Of a DNA stretch of 64,000 bases, positions 25,955 to 33,969 are shown piece after piece. This DNA comes from Kitasatospora kifunensis (GTDB lineage Bacteria; Actinomycetota; Actinomycetes; Streptomycetales; Streptomycetaceae), in assembly GCF_014203855.1 (NCBI RefSeq), contig NZ_JACHJV010000001.1, positions 4,340,001 to 4,404,000 on the forward strand, written 5' to 3'. The position numbers and the translations under genes were made by a program. Every line of letters starts with the position of its first letter. The first letter of the stretch is position 1. A model generated the notes under the pieces. It was not told where the DNA came from and did not search any database. It saw nothing but the letters and a program-made list of their open reading frames with translations.

Positions 25955-26821
25955 TTGGATCTGAACCTACTCTGGTCGGCAGAAGACCCAGCCGCGACCA
26001 GGGGAGCAGACGACAGCATGGGCGGTAAGACCGAGCAGGTCGAGCAGACGATCCGGAGTTGGATCAGCTCTGGCCAACTCACCGCTGGCTCCAAGCTCCC
26101 CTCCGAGCGCACCCTGGCCGCAGACCTCTCGGCCGGCCGAACGACCGTCCGACTCGTCCTCTCGAAGCTCGCCGCCGAAGGACTGATCACCGCGCAGCAC
26201 GGGAGCGGCTACTACGTGGCCGGCGGTGAGCAAGGCGGCCGGACGATCGTCAGCGAGCCGCAGGGGGAACTGCAGCCATGGCGCATTCACGGTAAGCGGA
26301 CCGTCTACGACAACCCTTGGATCAAGCTCGATCTGGTGGACGTCGAGCCGCCCGGGGTCGAGCGCTTCGAGCACCACGTGGTCCGTTTGCAGCACGTCGC
26401 CATCACGGCCGTTGTGGACGAGCAGGACAGGGTGTTGATGCTCTGGCGCTACCGCTTCGTTCCCAATCGGTTCGGCTGGGAGCTTCCCGGCGGCATCGTG
26501 GACAGCGGGGAGAGCGCCGCGGCTGCCGCGGCCCGTGAGGTCGAAGAGGAGACCGGGTGGCGGCCGGGGAGCGTCGAGCATGTCGTGACGTTCCAACCGA
26601 TGATCGGGATGGTCGACTCGCCGCATGACGTCTTCGTCGCGCGAGGTGCCACCCTCGTCGGCGAGCCGACCGACGCGGAGGAGGCCGGGCGGATCGCGTG
26701 GATCCCGCTCGCCGAGGTGCCGCAGCTGATCGCACGTGACGAACTGCTCGGGTCCGGCACGCTCGTTGCCCTGCTCCACCTGCTGGCCGCCCGCCAGCAG
26801 CGGGCTACAAGCCCCCAGTAA
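25955..26821 (+). CDS. GntR-type regulator fused to a Nudix hydrolase (KorSA/Pif-like)
   Basis: 288 residues from TTG 25955 (AAGGAGG 11 bases upstream; ATG 26018 is an alternative). Residues about 25–95 form a GntR winged helix (LTAGSKLPSERTLAADLSAG, RTTVRLVLSKLAAEGLITAQ). Residues about 130–270 form a Nudix domain with a perfect box: GX5EX7REVEEETGW in GGIVDSGESAAA…REVEEETGW. In pSAM2 the GntR repressor KorSA and the Nudix-motif immunity factor Pif are separate neighbouring genes. Here both functions appear in one chain at the edge of the element. I infer control of transfer and exclusion of sister elements; the Nudix substrate is unknown. It overlaps the convergent XRE gene by 17 bp. Confidence 0.85.
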   Translation: MDLNLLWSAEDPAATRGADDSMGGKTEQVEQTIRSWISSGQLTAGSKLPSERTLAADLSAGRTTVRLVLSKLAAEGLITAQHGSGYYVAGGEQGGRTIVSEPQGELQPWRIHGKRTVYDNPWIKLDLVDVEPPGVERFEHHVVRLQHVAITAVVDEQDRVLMLWRYRFVPNRFGWELPGGIVDSGESAAAAAAREVEEETGWRPGSVEHVVTFQPMIGMVDSPHDVFVARGATLVGEPTDAEEAGRIAWIPLAEVPQLIARDELLGSGTLVALLHLLAARQQRATSPQ

Positions 26822-27935
26822 GCCGCTCGATCCGCCTCCGTTGGCGAACCGATCCGGTTCGGTTCGCCAGGAGGCGGGCCTGTTGGAGATGCTGCCGTGC
26901 CTGGTCGATCTCCCCACGCACCATGTGCGCCTGCGCGAGGTCACAGCGCAACCCGGCTGTTGCCCGCGTGAAGGCGGGATCCACCCGATCGAGTGCGGCG
27001 TAGAGCTCTGCCACCGCGTCGTCTTCGCCGAGGATCGCCAGAGCGTTGCCACGCCAGCGCGCCAGGTGGCTGGCGTTGAGGAAGATGCTCGCCATGTCGG
27101 GGTCTCGCGTGTCCTCCCCGGCCGGGAGTGCTGCCTCCGCCTGATCGAGGGCGCGTCGGCAGTCGTCCGCCAGCCCGGCCTTGGCGCACAGCTCCGCCTC
27201 CGCGGCGAACAGCCAAGCGGCGAGCCGCGGGGACACCTTCGAGCCACCCGTACGTTGCGCGTCCCGCACCAGATCAACTGCCATCTCGGGGCGGCCCGCA
27301 TCGGAGAGTACGTAGGCCTGCTCCGCCATCGCGTGGGCAAGGTACATGGGCGCTTCCGCCTCGCTCGCCGCCCGCTTCGCAAGCTCGTAGTGTCGCCACG
27401 CTCGCTCCACCGCGCCGACGTCGAGGGCTTGCCAGGCCGCGAGCGTGGCGGCGCCTGCCAGTGCGGTGGCGACCGGCCGGCGCGCGTCGGGCAGGACCGC
27501 GAACGTGAGCGCATCTTCAAGAGCGTCCAGGTGGGCCCGCATCTGGTCGACCAGGCCTGCGGCGCCCATCTGCCGATCGAAGCTGCGCAGCAACTCGGTC
27601 TGCGCCAAGAAGGTGTCCACCATGCCGAGGCTGAGGCTGCGGGCCGAGTCGATCCGGCCGAGAAGCGCGTCGTAGCCGTCTGCCGCTGGGAGACCAGCCG
27701 GCGCGGGCTCGCCGAACAGCTCATCGTTGGTCTTGCCGAGCAGCGACCGCAGGACGGCCGCGTAGGTATCGGAGACTGTCCGTCGACCGTTCTCCCACTC
27801 CGAGACGTAGACCTTCAGGCTGGCCGGTGAGGCCACGTCGACCAGATGTTCCCGGGCGTACTCGCCGATTGCGCGCACCAGTCGATCCTGGGACCAGCCT
27901 CGCTCGACCCGGGCAACTCGTAGACGGTTCGTCAT
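26805..27935 (-). CDS. XRE-family regulator with TPR-like C terminus
   Basis: 376 residues from ATG 27935 (GAGGTGA upstream). N-terminal helix-turn-helix: LRVARVERGWSQDRLVRAIG, with SPASLKVYVSEWENGRRTVS. The rest is helical TPR-like repeats (RAWRHYELAKRAASEAEAPM, AHAMAEQAYVLSDAGRPEMA). Such proteins often respond to a peptide or other small signal. A dyad at 28000–28025 upstream is a likely operator. Confidence 0.85.
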   Translation of the reverse strand: MTNRLRVARVERGWSQDRLVRAIGEYAREHLVDVASPASLKVYVSEWENGRRTVSDTYAAVLRSLLGKTNDELFGEPAPAGLPAADGYDALLGRIDSARSLSLGMVDTFLAQTELLRSFDRQMGAAGLVDQMRAHLDALEDALTFAVLPDARRPVATALAGAATLAAWQALDVGAVERAWRHYELAKRAASEAEAPMYLAHAMAEQAYVLSDAGRPEMAVDLVRDAQRTGGSKVSPRLAAWLFAAEAELCAKAGLADDCRRALDQAEAALPAGEDTRDPDMASIFLNASHLARWRGNALAILGEDDAVAELYAALDRVDPAFTRATAGLRCDLAQAHMVRGEIDQARQHLQQARLLANRTGSVRQRRRIERLTGGL

Positions 27936-27999
27936 GTGCTCACCTCTGCCGCGCTGGTAGCCGTGACCCAAGGATGCAGGACATCTGCGCTCTTCACAG

Positions 28000-28025
28000 G
28001 GGGTTAACGAAACTGGGTTAACCCC
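28000..28025 (-). promoter_or_regulatory. Putative operator of the XRE gene
   Basis: GGGGTTAAC-gaaactgg-GTTAACCCC, perfect 9-bp arms, 65 bp upstream of the XRE start. It also reads as two direct GGTTAAC units. Binding by the XRE protein is inferred. Confidence 0.4.
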
Positions 28026-28104
28026 TGCTGGCTACCGGGTCGTTGGTCGGCAGAGTTCTATGGAACCAGGGCCGGAACTGACGGATCGACAGGAATCGCT
28101 TGAC

Positions 28105-28144
28105 ACTGGTGCGCACCAGTTGCAGACTACTGGTGCGCACCAGT
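28105..28144. promoter_or_regulatory. Two identical 16-bp palindromes, 24 bp apart
   Basis: ACTGGTGCGCACCAGT occurs at 28105–28120 and 28129–28144. The first overlaps the end of a TTGACA hexamer at 28100. A rightward promoter here would originally have faced the transfer genes, but the Tn7-like transposon starting at 28177 now lies in between. Paired perfect dyads suit a dimeric repressor such as the GntR–Nudix protein encoded by the element. Confidence 0.55.
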
Positions 28145-28171
28145 TAAGGCCCGCGTCAAAAGGGCCGCCAC

Positions 28172-28176
28172 GTGTG
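28172..28176. repeat. Target site duplication of the Tn7-like transposon, left
   Basis: GTGTG, repeated at 33209–33213 on the other side of the element. Five-base duplications are the rule for Tn7-type transposition. The low complexity of the sequence weakens the evidence. Confidence 0.6.
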
Positions 28177-28262
28177 TGTGGCTTGCCACATGTCTTGTCC
28201 TTGCTTGATCTGCTGATCTGCGGTTGGCCACTTTGAGTGGCTGGCATCGGGCGGAGAACGTG

Positions 28263-29225
28263 TCATTTGAAATGGCCACTTTCGGGAGGTGGTGTGTTGC
28301 TCTTCGCCAGGCGCCGGACCAGGCACTCGTGTCGGTCGGCGCTGAAGCGGTGGCGGTGCTTGTCGACCCACTGTCGGAAGTAGCGCTGGTTGTAGCTGAG
28401 CTCCGCCTTGTTAGCTCCGGTCTTCTGAGCGACGGTGGCGAAGAAGGCCGGGAGCTTCCAGTCGGGGACCAGGGCGAGTTCGCGGCGGATGTCCAGGTCC
28501 GTGATGGTCTCGGCGAGGGTGACGGTCTCGGGGAAGCAGATGACCGGGTGGTCGTGCCAGGCCAAGCGCAAGCGGCGGATCCGGTCCTGCCAACGTTCTG
28601 CGAGGTCGGGATGCCACCGCTTGCCAATCACCCAGGTCTGGACGATCTCGCTGGCAACCTTGAACTGGCCGTGGAGCCACTGCCGGTCGGCTCGCTTCGA
28701 GCTCATGAGGCGGAGGTAGCGGCGGTGGGCGTCGCTGACCGCCGGGTCGCTGGAGACGTCGACCTGCTGCCAGCGGATCCACCGCTGGTGCCGGTGACAC
28801 ATCATCGTTGAGTCGAACTGCCTGGCCAGAAGGCCCGGGGCCTGATAGCGCAGAGCGCATTGACGGCAGGCTGGCTGGCTGGGAGGCCAGGGCCGGAACC
28901 ACCGCAGGGCCGGGTAGTCCGTCGGCAACCGCAGATCGCGGGCCTCATGGATGCCCGGCAGGACAATGTTCAGCCTGGTGACGGGGATGCCGGACATCGT
29001 CGCCAGCCGTTCAAGGGCCAGCTGGTTGGGCTTGGCGTCCCGGTCGAAGATGTGGAGCCCGGTCCCGCCCGGCCCCCATTCGCCGGCGGCGCGGAGGACG
29101 GCGGTCTCGGGCAGGCCGTTGGCCTCGCTGAGACGGCGGGTGAGGGACAGGACCGTCTCGCCGAAGAACGGCTTCACTGTGACAGGGAGTTGGCGGGCCT
29201 CCTGCTGCCATCGCTGCATCCTCAT
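28263..29225 (-). CDS. tniQ: TniQ-family target-selection protein
   Basis: 320 residues from ATG 29225, overlapping the TnsC stop (ATGA). TniQ pattern: VTVKPFFGETVLSLTRRLSE near the N terminus, and a zinc-binding CxxC…CxxH set (Cys120, Cys123, Cys143, His146). A C-terminal basic region follows (IGKRWHPDLAERW, YNQRYFRQWVDKHRHRFSAD). TniQ/TnsD proteins pick the insertion site and recruit TnsC. The last codons double as the innermost TnsB-like repeat of the transposon end. Confidence 0.85.
   Translation of the reverse strand: MRMQRWQQEARQLPVTVKPFFGETVLSLTRRLSEANGLPETAVLRAAGEWGPGGTGLHIFDRDAKPNQLALERLATMSGIPVTRLNIVLPGIHEARDLRLPTDYPALRWFRPWPPSQPACRQCALRYQAPGLLARQFDSTMMCHRHQRWIRWQQVDVSSDPAVSDAHRRYLRLMSSKRADRQWLHGQFKVASEIVQTWVIGKRWHPDLAERWQDRIRRLRLAWHDHPVICFPETVTLAETITDLDIRRELALVPDWKLPAFFATVAQKTGANKAELSYNQRYFRQWVDKHRHRFSADRHECLVRRLAKSNTPPPESGHFK
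28265..28293. repeat. Inner TnsB-like binding repeat, left end
   Basis: ATTTGAAATGGCCACTTT plus a GGGAGGTGG tail; about 23 of 29 positions match the reverse complement of 33117–33145. A further related copy (TTGGCCACTTTGAG) lies at about 28223–28236, closer to the left terminus. Confidence 0.55.
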
Positions 29226-30274
29226 CGCGGCCCCCTCGGCGCCCGCTGGCGCGGGACGGCTTGGAGGTCGTACTGCTCCTGCGCGGCGGTGTCGAGGATC
29301 ACCGAGTCCAGGAGCTTCTTGGTGATCTTCTCGGCGCCAGTGTCGATCGCCTCGTTCGCCGCGTCGTGGACGAGCTGATCGAGACTGCCGATCATGCCGC
29401 CGGTGCGTTGGTAGAGGTAGGGCGCGAGCTCGATCAGTGTGCCGCTGCGGTGGCGGTGCAGCCGCAGGGACTGCTCCATGGTGGCCACCAGCTTGGCCCA
29501 GTCGTCTTTCTGGGCCGCGGTGACGTGGCTGAATGCCGAGGTGGTGAGGGTGACGAACCGTCCGGCGATCTGGCGGCCCCGCATGCCGGAGAACATGCCG
29601 TGCTCCTGGAGTTCCAGGCCCGCATAGACGAACGTGGCGCTGATGCTGTCGAAGAAGTACTTCAGCTGGTCGGACGCCTGAGCGCCGGCGCGTGTCCGCA
29701 GGTCGAGCCGGTGGATCTCGTCGACCAGGACCAGACTGCAACGGACCTGGCGGAGCACGGTGGACACGGCCTGGGTGATGGAGTGCTGGCTGTCGCGACT
29801 GGTGACCGGCAGACCAAGGAAGTTGGCCATCTCGATGGCTAGCATCTTCGGCGTTGCCGCGGGCGGGACGATGATGTAGACGACCGGGATGCGATCGGTG
29901 ACGCCGGGGGAGCGCCGTTCCAGGTCGATCTGGTGCTTCTTGCCGAGCAGGGTGATGGACGTGCTCTTGCCGGTGCCGCTCGGGCCGGAGACGATCAACC
30001 CGCGGCGGCCGAGCTGTTTGCCCCGGTTCCCGACGATGAGCTTCGCGCCGACCGTGGTGATTCGGCGAACGTCCGGGGTCGCGACCAGCAGCAGTTCGCT
30101 GTGGAAGTCACGTCGGCCGTCGTCGTAGATCTCCCGCTCCACGTCGTCCAGTCGCTCCCAGTCCTTGAGCGCGAGCAGACGTGGCGGCTCCGGGCTGGCC
30201 TTCGCCACGAACGCCCGCCAGCCCTCCTTGGTCGTCAACGGGTGCCGGGCCAGGTCGATACTCGGGTAGCTCAC
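29222..30274 (-). CDS. tnsC: TnsC/TniB-like AAA+ ATPase
   Basis: 350 residues from GTG 30274, overlapping the TnsB stop. Walker A GPSGTGKS at residues 97–104, Walker B LVLVDEIHRL at about 181–190, and a sensor-type segment GLELQEHGMFSGMRGRQIAG. It acts as the ATP-dependent switch that joins TniQ-marked target DNA to the TnsAB transposase. Length and motifs are normal for TniB-type proteins. Confidence 0.88.
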   Translation of the reverse strand: MSYPSIDLARHPLTTKEGWRAFVAKASPEPPRLLALKDWERLDDVEREIYDDGRRDFHSELLLVATPDVRRITTVGAKLIVGNRGKQLGRRGLIVSGPSGTGKSTSITLLGKKHQIDLERRSPGVTDRIPVVYIIVPPAATPKMLAIEMANFLGLPVTSRDSQHSITQAVSTVLRQVRCSLVLVDEIHRLDLRTRAGAQASDQLKYFFDSISATFVYAGLELQEHGMFSGMRGRQIAGRFVTLTTSAFSHVTAAQKDDWAKLVATMEQSLRLHRHRSGTLIELAPYLYQRTGGMIGSLDQLVHDAANEAIDTGAEKITKKLLDSVILDTAAQEQYDLQAVPRQRAPRGPR

Positions 30275-32373
30275 AGTCGGCCCCCCTCCTCACTGAAGGG
30301 GTCGAACAGGCCGAACGGCACGATGGCGCCGGACGACGGCTCGTCAGCGTGGTCGTCCAGTTCCTGCGCTCCGACCCGAGCAGGCTCCGGTTCCGGATCC
30401 GGCGGTGAACTCGCAGCGGGCGGCAGGGCGGCAGGCAGCCGGTTCGGCATCGCTGTCGCGGTGCGGGCCCTGGACAGGGCCCGCGACTGCCCCGGGCCTT
30501 CCTCGGCTCGCCGCAGCAAGGCGGCCAGGACTACCGCCACCGCTGTCTCGTTGGCGTCATCGACTCCGCGTCCGGCGGCGATCTTGCGGGCCTGACGCCA
30601 GGTGAAGTCCGCGAACGGCTGGCGGACCAGGCCGTGGTGGGTCCACGGGACCGTGATCCAGCCGCCCCGATGGTGGTCCCTGACCCAGACCCGGGTCAGG
30701 TCGTAGGGGTCGTAGTGGACCTCCCAGCGGTCACCCTTGGCGGCGATGCCGGACGCGGCATGCCGGTAGGGCGCGAGCTCTTGACTGTTGTAGGTGCGGT
30801 AGTCGATCTGGACACCGGCGTCACCGATCGCCCGCCAGTGGGTGGGCAGCAACTCGATGTAGTCCTCACCGCTGAGGGTGATCGGCACGTAGCCGGCCGC
30901 TGCCACCAGCGCCGCATACGCTTCGTTGGGCGACAGTGCCCGGTCAGGGGTGAACGGGTGCCGCAGTCCCTCGTGTGGGCGCATCTGCCAGCCCGCCACG
31001 ATCCACTCCTCCAGCAACTCCTGGAGGTCGGCCACCGACCACACCGCCCGCTCGTTCACGTCGGCGCCCCGGCGGGTGACATCCCGCCCGGTGTAGCCGG
31101 AAACGTGCTGGCAGAAAAGAGTATTGATGGACTCGAAAGTCCTCTCGATCACACCCTTGTCTGTCGGGGTGCGGGGCCGGGCGGGCTGCACGGACACACC
31201 GAGCGTGCGTGCTGCCCGCAGGAACGTCTCCGAGACGAAGACCTTGCCATGGTCGATCACCACGGTCTCGGGCACGATCACAGGCTTGGCGGCGGCCAGC
31301 TCCAACCGTCGGTCGATCTCCACCAGCCGCCTGTGGGGGATCCGGGAGGACGACATCCGCAGCACGTGCTCCCAGCCGGGCCGCATCGGCTCGGGCACCA
31401 TCATCCTGGCCAGCAGCAACGAGGCGTCGATGGCCTTGGTCCCGGCCGGCTGCAGCACGGCCGCACAGATCGTCCGAGTCGCGATGTCGATCGCGGCGAT
31501 CAGCTCGGCCCGGGCGGTCACCCCGTCATCCATCACCGCCATCACATCCAGCGGTGTCACGTCGATCTGGACCTGTTCACCGGGCCTGGCAGCGAAAGTC
31601 GGAGTGAACACCCCCGCCGGCCGATTCGCCGTCTGACGACGTGTCACCGCCGAGCCGAACGTGTGCTTCCCGGCGGCGAGCCGGTCCAGCAGCCGGTAGG
31701 CCGTCCGCTGGGAGGGCAGCGGCACCGTTCCCGGACCGTACTCGTCATCAAGCCTGCGTGTGACCTGGGCCAGGACCCTGGATTTGGTGCCGGTAGAGGT
31801 GCCGGTCTGGGCATTGATCACGGCCATCGCCGCTGACACCACCCGCGGGTCGACTCGTCCGGTCCCGCTCGTGCGGGGCGCGTAGCGGGTGTCCACCAGC
31901 CCCCAGAGGCCCTGGTCCCGGTAACGCTGCCGCATCCGGCGAACCGTCCGAACGCTCGCCCGCACTCCCAGCCCAGTCAGCTCAGATGCCTTCGCGGCCT
32001 CGCGCTCGGCGACCGAGCACCGGGTTGGGTCGTACTCGGGACGGGGAATCGCGCCGGGAACGGCATCCACCGGGAGCCCGGTCTCGACCTCCAGCAGGTG
32101 CCGCTCCCACATCCGGGCCCGATCCGCGGCCGCCTGCGGAACCGAGTCCATGAGCCCGTCGGAGACGAACGGCTGACGGGACGCGGCCGGCCCCGCCGAG
32201 CCCACCACCGCGAAGTCGGCCGCCATCAGCAGGTGCGGCAGCGCAACCACACTGACCTGCCCCGACATTGACAGCAGCCGCACCGCGTTGCCCGACAGGG
32301 CCACCACCTCGTGCTCAGCACCGTCGAAGACCACGCGGTCCTCGACGCGGAGAACACCGCCCGGCTCAGCCAT
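30271..32373 (-). CDS. tnsB: TnsB-like DDE transposase (rve / Mu-C)
   Basis: 700 residues from ATG 32373, the same size as Tn7 TnsB. An N-terminal helix-turn-helix region (VRTVRRMRQRYRDQGLWGLV) precedes the RNase-H-fold integrase core. The catalytic acids are Asp271 (VQIDVTPLDV), Asp374 (VVIDHGKVF) and Glu410 (DKGVIERTF), giving the expected D(35)E spacing. A Mu-C-like beta-barrel follows (GEDYIELLPTHWRAIGDAGV). It cuts and joins the 3' ends. The start overlaps the end of TnsA. Confidence 0.9.
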   Translation of the reverse strand: MAEPGGVLRVEDRVVFDGAEHEVVALSGNAVRLLSMSGQVSVVALPHLLMAADFAVVGSAGPAASRQPFVSDGLMDSVPQAAADRARMWERHLLEVETGLPVDAVPGAIPRPEYDPTRCSVAEREAAKASELTGLGVRASVRTVRRMRQRYRDQGLWGLVDTRYAPRTSGTGRVDPRVVSAAMAVINAQTGTSTGTKSRVLAQVTRRLDDEYGPGTVPLPSQRTAYRLLDRLAAGKHTFGSAVTRRQTANRPAGVFTPTFAARPGEQVQIDVTPLDVMAVMDDGVTARAELIAAIDIATRTICAAVLQPAGTKAIDASLLLARMMVPEPMRPGWEHVLRMSSSRIPHRRLVEIDRRLELAAAKPVIVPETVVIDHGKVFVSETFLRAARTLGVSVQPARPRTPTDKGVIERTFESINTLFCQHVSGYTGRDVTRRGADVNERAVWSVADLQELLEEWIVAGWQMRPHEGLRHPFTPDRALSPNEAYAALVAAAGYVPITLSGEDYIELLPTHWRAIGDAGVQIDYRTYNSQELAPYRHAASGIAAKGDRWEVHYDPYDLTRVWVRDHHRGGWITVPWTHHGLVRQPFADFTWRQARKIAAGRGVDDANETAVAVVLAALLRRAEEGPGQSRALSRARTATAMPNRLPAALPPAASSPPDPEPEPARVGAQELDDHADEPSSGAIVPFGLFDPFSEEGGRL

Positions 32374-33115
32374 GCCACACCCCGTTCGCCGACCGGACCA
32401 CCGTGCGGTCACCGAGGACCAGCGACAGGTCCGCTACCAGGAGATGGCGCCACATCAGGTGGAACAGGACGGGCAGGACCCGGATCGGATCGCCGGCCAT
32501 CTCGGCGCCCCGCATCAGCGAGCCCGGCAGCGCGAACACCTCGCGCAGACGACCCGCCACGGATGGATCGAAGCAGCGCGGATGCCGGTACCCGGACAGC
32601 CAACGGTGGTTGGCCACCACCACGCCGTCCATCTCGCCCCACACCGCGTAACGCCAGCCCACCTCCGCGCACGCCGCCTCGGTCGCGGCGAACGCCTCCC
32701 GGTCCCGCTCGGCGATCCGCTCCAGCGGCCGCGAGTCCAGCACCAGGACCCCGCCATCCGCGAGCCGTACGAAGAAGTCCGGCGCATGCCGGCGCGGTTG
32801 GCGGCCACCCTGGTCCCAGAGCAGCCAGAACGGCTGGGAGGCGACCCCCGCCACGGCCGGATCGAAGTCGAGCGCCACCAAGTGGTCCCGCTCCACCCAC
32901 GACTCGTACCCGACGTGGCGACCCACCGTCGCGGACCAGTACCAACCCGGATAGTTCCGCTGGCCCCGGTACGAAGGCAACGACCGCACCGGCCGGCCCA
33001 GCTCGAACGGCACCTCAGCTGCGGCTTCCAAGGGGAGCTGACGCTCGGTCCCCACCGCATCGACATAGACGATTCTGAACCCGGCACTCACGCCGGTCAC
33101 TGTTGGTGACTTCAC
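32366..33115 (-). CDS. tnsA: TnsA-like transposase endonuclease subunit with altered catalytic motif
   Basis: 249 residues from GTG 33115 (GGGGAGG five bases upstream). TnsA-fold features: Glu75 (YESWVERDHLVALDFDP), Asp113 (RRHAPDFFVRL), followed by VLVLDSRPLER where the usual (E/Q)xK triad is Asp127-x-Arg129. The C-terminal part (GWRYAVWGEMDGVVVANHRW) is the helical domain. TnsA makes the 5' cuts that turn replicative transposition into cut-and-paste. The Lys-to-Arg change could weaken or change this step, although DxR is, as far as I remember, common in actinobacterial relatives. First gene of the tns operon. Confidence 0.82.
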   Translation of the reverse strand: MKSPTVTGVSAGFRIVYVDAVGTERQLPLEAAAEVPFELGRPVRSLPSYRGQRNYPGWYWSATVGRHVGYESWVERDHLVALDFDPAVAGVASQPFWLLWDQGGRQPRRHAPDFFVRLADGGVLVLDSRPLERIAERDREAFAATEAACAEVGWRYAVWGEMDGVVVANHRWLSGYRHPRCFDPSVAGRLREVFALPGSLMRGAEMAGDPIRVLPVLFHLMWRHLLVADLSLVLGDRTVVRSANGVWHG

Positions 33116-33116
33116 G

Positions 33117-33145
33117 ATCACCTCCCCATCGTGGCCAGTTCAGAT
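33117..33145. repeat. Inner TnsB-like binding repeat, right end
   Basis: On the minus strand ATCTGAACTGGCCACGAT and a GGGGAGGTG tail; inverted partner of 28265–28293. It overlaps the ribosome-binding site and start of TnsA, so TnsB binding could also repress the operon. Confidence 0.55.
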
Positions 33146-33208
33146 GGCGGCTTGCCACCCGTTTGGTCAAATCACCTGGCCAGCGGCCAGATCTGACGAC
33201 ATCTCACA

Positions 33209-33213
33209 GTGTG
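33209..33213. repeat. Target site duplication of the Tn7-like transposon, right
   Basis: GTGTG, matching 28172–28176. Confidence 0.6.
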
Positions 33214-33766
33214 TGAATGCCTCCCGGTGCGCCGGGAGTTGATCAAAACCCTTGTGTCCCTAGGCCTTCTTTGGGCTGCCCGGATGCGAGTGCGCCCGGA
33301 AGTTGGCCTCTCGGGGTCGGCCAGGGAAGCGCGCTTCCTTGAGAACTGAAGAGTGATCGTGCGGGACTGACGCGAGGCAGCGGTCGTGGTAGGCGCCTAG
33401 GTTGAGAGACCGGGGGCGAACCGCCGGCGACGCTCGTTGCCTCCCCCTACGCAGTGGCGTGTCACCCCTTGCGGGGTGTGGGGACGGACGGACGCTGACC
33501 AGGCCGATTCGTACGGCTGGGTGGCGAGCCGAGTGGACCAGCGGAGTCCCTATGCACGTGGCGGGATGAGACAGACCGCCCCCGAGGCGACCGGGTGATG
33601 TCGTCGGCGGCAAGCGAGCCACGCAGCACCCCGGGAGGGGTTGCGCCGCCCTGCCGGTGCTGAGCAGAGAGAGGCACCGGACCAGGCCCGAGAGCCTGAC
33701 GCCCGTAGGACGGGCACACCATCAACTTCCGGCCCGCAAGGGCCTCACCGGAAAGGAGCCTGCGCC

Positions 33767-33805
33767 ATGCGCACGGCCCTGACCCATAGGTGGCCCCGCC
33801 GCTGA
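33767..33805 (+). CDS. Short leader peptide ORF (12 aa)
   Basis: MRTALTHRWPRR with an AAAGGAG site seven bases upstream. The stop codon lies in a GC-rich stem (CCCCGCCG…CGGCGGACGGGG). The small size, good ribosome site and hairpin suggest attenuation or translational coupling in the leader of the transfer operon. Confidence 0.4.
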   Translation: MRTALTHRWPRR

Positions 33806-33939
33806 CCGGCGGACGGGGCTCATCGCTTCTGGTCGCTCGACCAGCGTTCACGGTTCCCGGCGTGCGCCGCCCTGGTGGCGTCTTGCACGTCGGGGTTCCG
33901 CGGCTGCTTGTAGAGCCGATTCCCCGTCTTCTCATGGCT

Positions 33940-33969
33940 GCGGCCCCGGTGCTTCACCACCGGGGCCGC
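33940..33969 (+). terminator. Attenuator-like hairpin upstream of the transfer operon
   Basis: GCGGCCCCGGTG-cttcac-CACCGGGGCCGC, a perfect 12-bp stem 32 bp before the first gene of the operon. No U-run follows, so it could act as terminator, attenuator or mRNA stabiliser. Confidence 0.5.

Larger units (their letters stand above)
28177..33208 (-). mobile_element. Tn7-like transposon, TnsA-TnsB-TnsC-TniQ, 5.03 kb
   Basis: Termini TGTGGCTTG (left) and TGTGAGATG (right, reverse complement) share TGTGnnnTG, and a 5-bp GTGTG flanks both. Internal inverted 29-bp repeats (28265–28293 and 33117–33145) look like TnsB sites. The four genes fill the element in one overlapping operon; there is no cargo, no CRISPR array and no Cas gene. 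It lies between the palindromes at 28.1 kb and the transfer-operon leader, so it has probably separated the promoter region from the transfer genes. Confidence 0.8.

Noticed and set aside
28177..33208. CRISPR-associated transposon
   Set aside because: TniQ and the Tns proteins are present, but there is no Cas gene, no repeat array and no atypical guide in or near the element.
33214..33766. Group II intron or rRNA-like sequence in the transfer leader
   Set aside because: Stem-loops are present but I find neither a domain V-like motif, a reverse transcriptase nor rRNA conserved blocks.
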